Part shown: piece by piece, positions 60,441 through 64,000 of the stretch | Position numbering within the stretch: position 1 is the first letter of the stretch | Layout: each line of letters starts with the position of its first letter | Source: Cryptomeria japonica | Lineage: Eukaryota > Streptophyta > Pinopsida > Cupressales > Cupressaceae | DNA length: 64,000 nt | Direction: 5' to 3' | Assembly (NCBI RefSeq): GCF_030272615.1 | Contig: NC_081410.1 | Span: 114,143,933 to 114,207,932 of the forward strand | The notes under the pieces: model-generated | Told to the model about the DNA's origin: nothing | Databases searched by the model: none | The model's input: the letters and a program-made list of their open reading frames with translations, nothing else | Translations under genes and position numbers: made by a program

Positions 60441-61261
60441 CTAAAAAGGAAGTATAGAAACCTTGAGATGGAAAATGGATGATGCAGGGTTGAAACAAGC
60501 CTACAAAAATACTAAGAGAATGGACACCCAAGTGGATAGAAAATATAAGTAAAATCGTAAAGGTATGCAATTCATGACACTACACATGAAAATAGTGTTT
60601 CTACTAATCTCATTTTATATGAATGTATTATGGTTCTTCACATCTTGTTTTGTGAATTTCATTATGTATTTTAATTTCATAATACTATTTAGGCATTTCC
60701 AATCACTTATATAAGTTATGAATTATCTTTTGATTATCATCTCACACTCAAATCATATCATCAATAATATCAACCAAGCTTGCAATAGACATATGTTGAT
60801 GTGCTTTGAATAATGCTTTGATAAATGCTACTAAAATGCTCTCATAAATATTTTATTCATAAAATCCTAGCTTGCTCCTTGATATTTCTTAATTGATTTT
60901 AAATGAGTGAGTGAATGCTCCTAAATATGACAAACAAGCATATGCATAAAAAATAATATGTATTCATAAACTCATAACAATAATGAAAAAGTTACTAAGA
61001 AGAGAATTCAAATTTTAAATTTTAACAGTAAAATATTTAAACCAATGCCGTTGAATCAAGTCTACCCTCACAAATCTAATTTAAAACAACAAATAATAAA
61101 TCCAAGAATTAAAAATACAAATATAAAATTAATGATAAAAATAAAAATACCATGAACCAATTGAATATTATATTGCAACACTAAAATGAACCTTAAAACA
61201 TAAAGAAAAGCGCATGGGTATTCAAATATAAAGGATCTAATCTACCCAATTTGCAATACGA
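60441..61261. other. AT-rich stretch upstream of AP4B
   Basis: No gene is visible. It probably includes distal upstream sequence of the AP-4 beta gene. Confidence 0.4.
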
Positions 61262-61449
61262 AAATATAATTTCCACGACAAGAGCCACCAGATCTCACAA
61301 GGACTTAATTGGTTTTTTGCTCGTGTACAAAATTTGATCTTAGGCTTTATTATTCGACCTCTCCTGTATGTACCACATGGTAACCTTCTTTACATTCTTT
61401 TAAATTTCTCCATTACCGCTGCTCCTCAGTTGGATCGAAAGAAACATTA
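61262..61449 (+). promoter_or_regulatory. probable proximal promoter and 5' UTR of AP4B
   Basis: This is the stretch just before the ATG. A loose TATA-like ATATAAAGG lies near 61,229. The region 61,261-61,449 is less AT-rich than its surroundings and contains CTCTCC and TCCTCC pyrimidine patches that are common in plant leaders. The transcription start cannot be placed. Confidence 0.3.
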
Positions 61450-62203
61450 ATGGCTCCTCCTGTTCAATCTCAACGTCTCCCACCTCCCTCTCAGCCATCT
61501 GGGTATGTTAATTTCAGATTTCTTAGGATTTTTTTTCCTTGGTGTTTTCTCAGTCAAATCTTAAACACTCACTTCGTAAAAAAGGTACAAAAAATCGATT
61601 CAATTCTGCATTATTTGATTTCATGATCGTTTTTCCAATCGAATCCTAAATTTGCATATTCGAATTTTTATTTTAATTTTTGGCAGAAAGGGTGAAGTGG
61701 GAGAATTGAAAACCCAACTGAGGCAATTAGCTGGGAGCAGAGCACCGGGAGCCGAGGACTTGAAACGGGAACTATACAAGAAGGTCATATCCTACATGAC
61801 CATAGGGATCGATGTCTCTTCCCTCTTCAGTGAAATGGTCATGTGCTCTGCAACATCAGACATTGTGTTGAAGAAGATGTGTTATCTCTACGTGGGCAAT
61901 TATGCAAAGGTTCATCCAGATTTGGCTCTTCTGACCATCAATTTTCTCCAAAAGGATTGCCAGGATGAAGATCCCATGATCAGAGGGCTTGCTCTCAGGA
62001 GCCTTTGTTCCCTCAGAGTGAAAAACCTGGTAGAATATCTTGTGGGTCCTTTGAGAACAGGGCTTCAGGACAGCAATAGCTATGTTAGGACAGTGGCAGC
62101 CATCGGGGCATTAAAGCTCTATCACATCTCTCCATCCACGTGCATTGATTCTGATTTCCCTGTGGCCCTGAAGGCACTTATGATGCATGATCCTGATGCC
62201 AAG
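61450..62203 (+). CDS. AP4B: AP-4 complex subunit beta, exons 1 and 2 (partial gene)
   Basis: Beta-adaptin of AP-4, the heterotetrameric coat adaptor (epsilon, beta4, mu4, sigma4) that sorts cargo into vesicles at the trans-Golgi network. Exon 1 (61,450-61,502) starts at ATG and encodes MAPPVQSQRLPPPSQPS plus two bases of a Gly codon. The donor GG|GTATGT and acceptor TGGCAG|A remove a 184-bp intron. Exon 2 (61,687-62,203) continues KGEVGELKTQLRQLAGSRAP, MTIGIDVSSLFSEMVMCSAT, LKKMCYLYVGNYAKVHPDLA, EDPMIRGLALRSLCSLRVKN and YHISPSTCIDSDFPVALKAL, to GATGCCAAG|GTAAAC (phase 0). This gives 190 residues of the N-terminal adaptin HEAT-like solenoid, free of stops and close to the Arabidopsis beta-adaptin-like protein A (about 840 residues) as I remember it. 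The remaining exons lie beyond the window. The in-frame ATG at 61,652 is inside intron 1 and is not the start. Confidence 0.93.
61503..61686 (+). other. AP4B intron 1 (184 bp)
   Basis: GTATGT donor, pyrimidine-rich 3' part (TTTTTATTTTAATTTTTGGCAG) cut here only by its AG acceptor. Splicing joins GG and A to a Gly codon and keeps the frame, as the conserved protein requires. Confidence 0.9.
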
Positions 62204-64000
62204 GTAAACTACTTGGTTATTTTTTGGTTTATAATTAAAGTGTGATCAGTTTAGAAGAGGTAAGCCTGAGCTGGTCGATGTTCTTGTTTCTGTTGGTGTT
62301 TCAAAAGCATTGGCTATTATGTGGATCAAATGCATTTTGTTTTGTTATTCGTGTTTTTTGCATTTCTTAAAGGTTTGAATTACGAGCTGGGGTACTTTTG
62401 GCGTGTTTGGGAATTTGGGGGATTGGTTTGGTAACAGGTTTTAGCTTTTAGCTCAATGACTACAAAGTTAAAACTGACATCAATCTAGGGCGAGTGTTTG
62501 AAGATGTTGATCCTATACCTGTTGGCTGTTACCACATCAATTCCACAATGGCCCAAAAACAACAACTGTAAAGAGTCAACAAAAATCAGAACGCAAATTT
62601 CTAGAGAAATATTAAATACCAACTCCACTAAGGTGCTAGTAAGAAGAATATATCATTAATGTCAACAAATGATCAGTGTAGGTTAGATTGAAAAGTACAG
62701 AAGCAGTGAAAAGAGCTAATAAAGAGTTCTAAAGTGACTCTATCAACCAAAAAATCTAAAAGCATTTCTAGATTCAAATCTTGGAAGCAATTCAAATAAG
62801 ATTCTGAGATATGTAGCTGTGAAGGGTGAAGATTGAATCCAGGATTTTGAATTTTTGTAGCTATTTTTTGGTACTTAGATATCTCAATCAAGATCATAAT
62901 CCCATGGACTGGTGTTATTGGACAGTAATATCGAGGAACTTGTGGAGGTAGTGATCGCATGGGCTCAGAGGGTGGACTGAGATAGTTGGATTCTTTCAGT
63001 ACTGGGGCTTAGTTACTGATGAAATTGCTCTACCGGGGGAATGCTTTTGACTCTTTCTAAAACATCCAGTTTTGTTTTACATCACTGAATGAACTCCTCC
63101 TGTTCAATTTTTTGGGACATGTTTTGGTTTCTCTTAAATAAGCTTATCATAACTGATGTCGGTGATAAATCATCCAGATGGTGTGGTTTGTGAACATAGT
63201 AATAGCAACAAAATAGAAGTAGAGAACCAATATTTTTGCTTTAAACTGGGTCTGGGACAAAGTGCTAGAATCGAGTAAATAGAATAAAATGATAAAATTA
63301 CATTCAATATTTGTGTCTTCATGTATAAGTGTGGTCCACTGAATCTGGAAATGATGATGTGGACCTATCTGACTGGAGGAACAGTGACTGGGATGCCACC
63401 TTGTCTTGTGTTTGTGCTTGGTCAAGGAACTTTGTATTTCTTGATATTCAATGTGATGATGAAGAGAAGAGGACTTTGATTAACTTTTCTGAAACTATCT
63501 GCTTCTTCGATCATGTTCAACGTACCCTTGTGATGTCTTTGGTTAATCCTCCTTCGTCCTTGATATACTTGATGAATGATGTACCCTTTCTTGACCCTCT
63601 TGTGTTTGATGAAGCTTCTTCACGATCAAGTCATCCTTCTTCTCTAGTAGCTTATCTCGCCTTGAAGTGTTTGTAAAACCCTTCTTCTGATATCTTGTGA
63701 TCTCCTTGAGGATAGTTCTAACACTTGAAGTCCTTTGATTTTAGCAACACCTTGGGTACTTTCTCATGCATCTAAGGCGTCCTTGATGTGGATGAAGCTT
63801 GAAGAAGTCCTTCTTGTCCTCGCGTGATCTTCCTCCAACTTGGTCTTGTTGATCTGCAAAACAAACAAAAGATGATTAAGTATACATAATCTATTCATTC
63901 TAACATAGCATTTCTCACTTCAAACCATCAACCAGAAGGCATTATAATCAATTTCGCTCTGGACCCTTTGGAAGGTACAAGACCTATAATGAAATTTTCG
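62204..64000 (+). other. AP4B intron 2, start only (at least 1.8 kb)
   Basis: The donor GTAAAC follows DPDAK, where the adaptin sequence normally goes on with VVANCLS-like residues. I find no such exon before the window ends, so the intron exceeds 1.79 kb. It holds unique-looking sequence and an unexplained open frame at 63,329-63,676. Confidence 0.75.
63329..63676 (+). other. open frame of 115 codons in the AP4B intron, unidentified
   Basis: The frame starts MWSTESGNDDVDLSDWRNSD and includes LSCVCAWSRNFVFLDIQCDD and SSLIYLMNDVPFLDPLVFDE, ending LALKCL. It is the longest frame on the right edge outside AP4B. It resembles neither adaptin nor any transposon family I know. The surrounding text, rich in CTTCTTC and CTTGATG, might be antisense transposon sequence. 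It is too weak to call a gene. Confidence 0.2.

Noticed and set aside
61652-62245. A 197-codon frame starting at ATG 61,652 as a stand-alone gene
   Set aside because: Its first residues lie in intron 1 before the AG acceptor and its last 14 codons run into intron 2; the adaptin-like protein begins at ATG 61,450.
1-64000. CRISPR array, tRNA, rRNA or bacterial-type operon
   Set aside because: None seen; repeats present are LTRs, minisatellites and diverged duplications, and the genome is a plant's.

Overview
The window looks like nuclear DNA of a seed plant with a large, repeat-bloated genome; a gymnosperm is my best guess. The evidence is one host gene at the far right edge surrounded by about 61 kb of AT-rich, decayed plant retrotransposons (Ty1/copia, Ty3/gypsy chromovirus, a Tat/Athila-like Ty3/gypsy, an L1-type LINE and a large non-autonomous LTR element). 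I see no rRNA, tRNA, CRISPR array or bacterial-type operon.

Layout. 1-4.6 kb: the 3' half of a broken Ty3/gypsy element (integrase plus probable 3' LTR), its integrase cut by a pair of LTR-like direct repeats. 4.65-6.0 kb: an LTR of a minus-strand family that recurs at 34.6 and 39.2 kb. 6-11.6 kb: LTR fragments, a probable 1.08 kb solo LTR and two related palindromes. 11,608-14,015: a solo LTR with a perfect GTAAG target-site duplication (TSD). 14.5-15.9 kb: a 700-bp tandem duplication. 16,475-30,508: a nested stack. A Ty1/copia element (TSD CCCAT) holds two later insertions in its reverse transcriptase/RNase H region: a 3.5 kb solo LTR (TSD GTTGG/ATTGG) and a 5.6 kb chromovirus (TSD GATAG). 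Without these, the copia element is about 4.87 kb. 32-34 kb: an LTR start behind a polypurine tract, and a 5'-truncated retroposon with an 11-bp TSD. 34,638-40,388: a 5.75 kb minus-strand LTR element without reverse transcriptase, carrying an unfamiliar ORF. 41.1-46.67 kb: a decayed L1-type LINE. 46.7-57 kb: mostly empty, with short tandem and inverted repeats. 57,028-58,482: a retroposed segment with a perfect 18-bp TSD, encoding a Ser-rich/basic plus helical protein; the 33.5 kb insertion is a second copy of its 3' end. 59.8-60.4 kb: a diverged tandem duplication. 61,450 to the end: the first two exons of the AP-4 complex beta subunit gene and the start of a long intron.

Only the AP-4 beta gene looks functional. 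Every transposon reading frame has stops, frameshifts or lost catalytic residues. The most unusual items are the retroposon family at 57.0/33.5 kb, the minus-strand non-autonomous LTR element, and the 75-bp and about 40-bp periodic arrays inside the solo LTR at 19.9-23.4 kb. All comparisons were made by eye; boundaries with TSDs are exact, others approximate.
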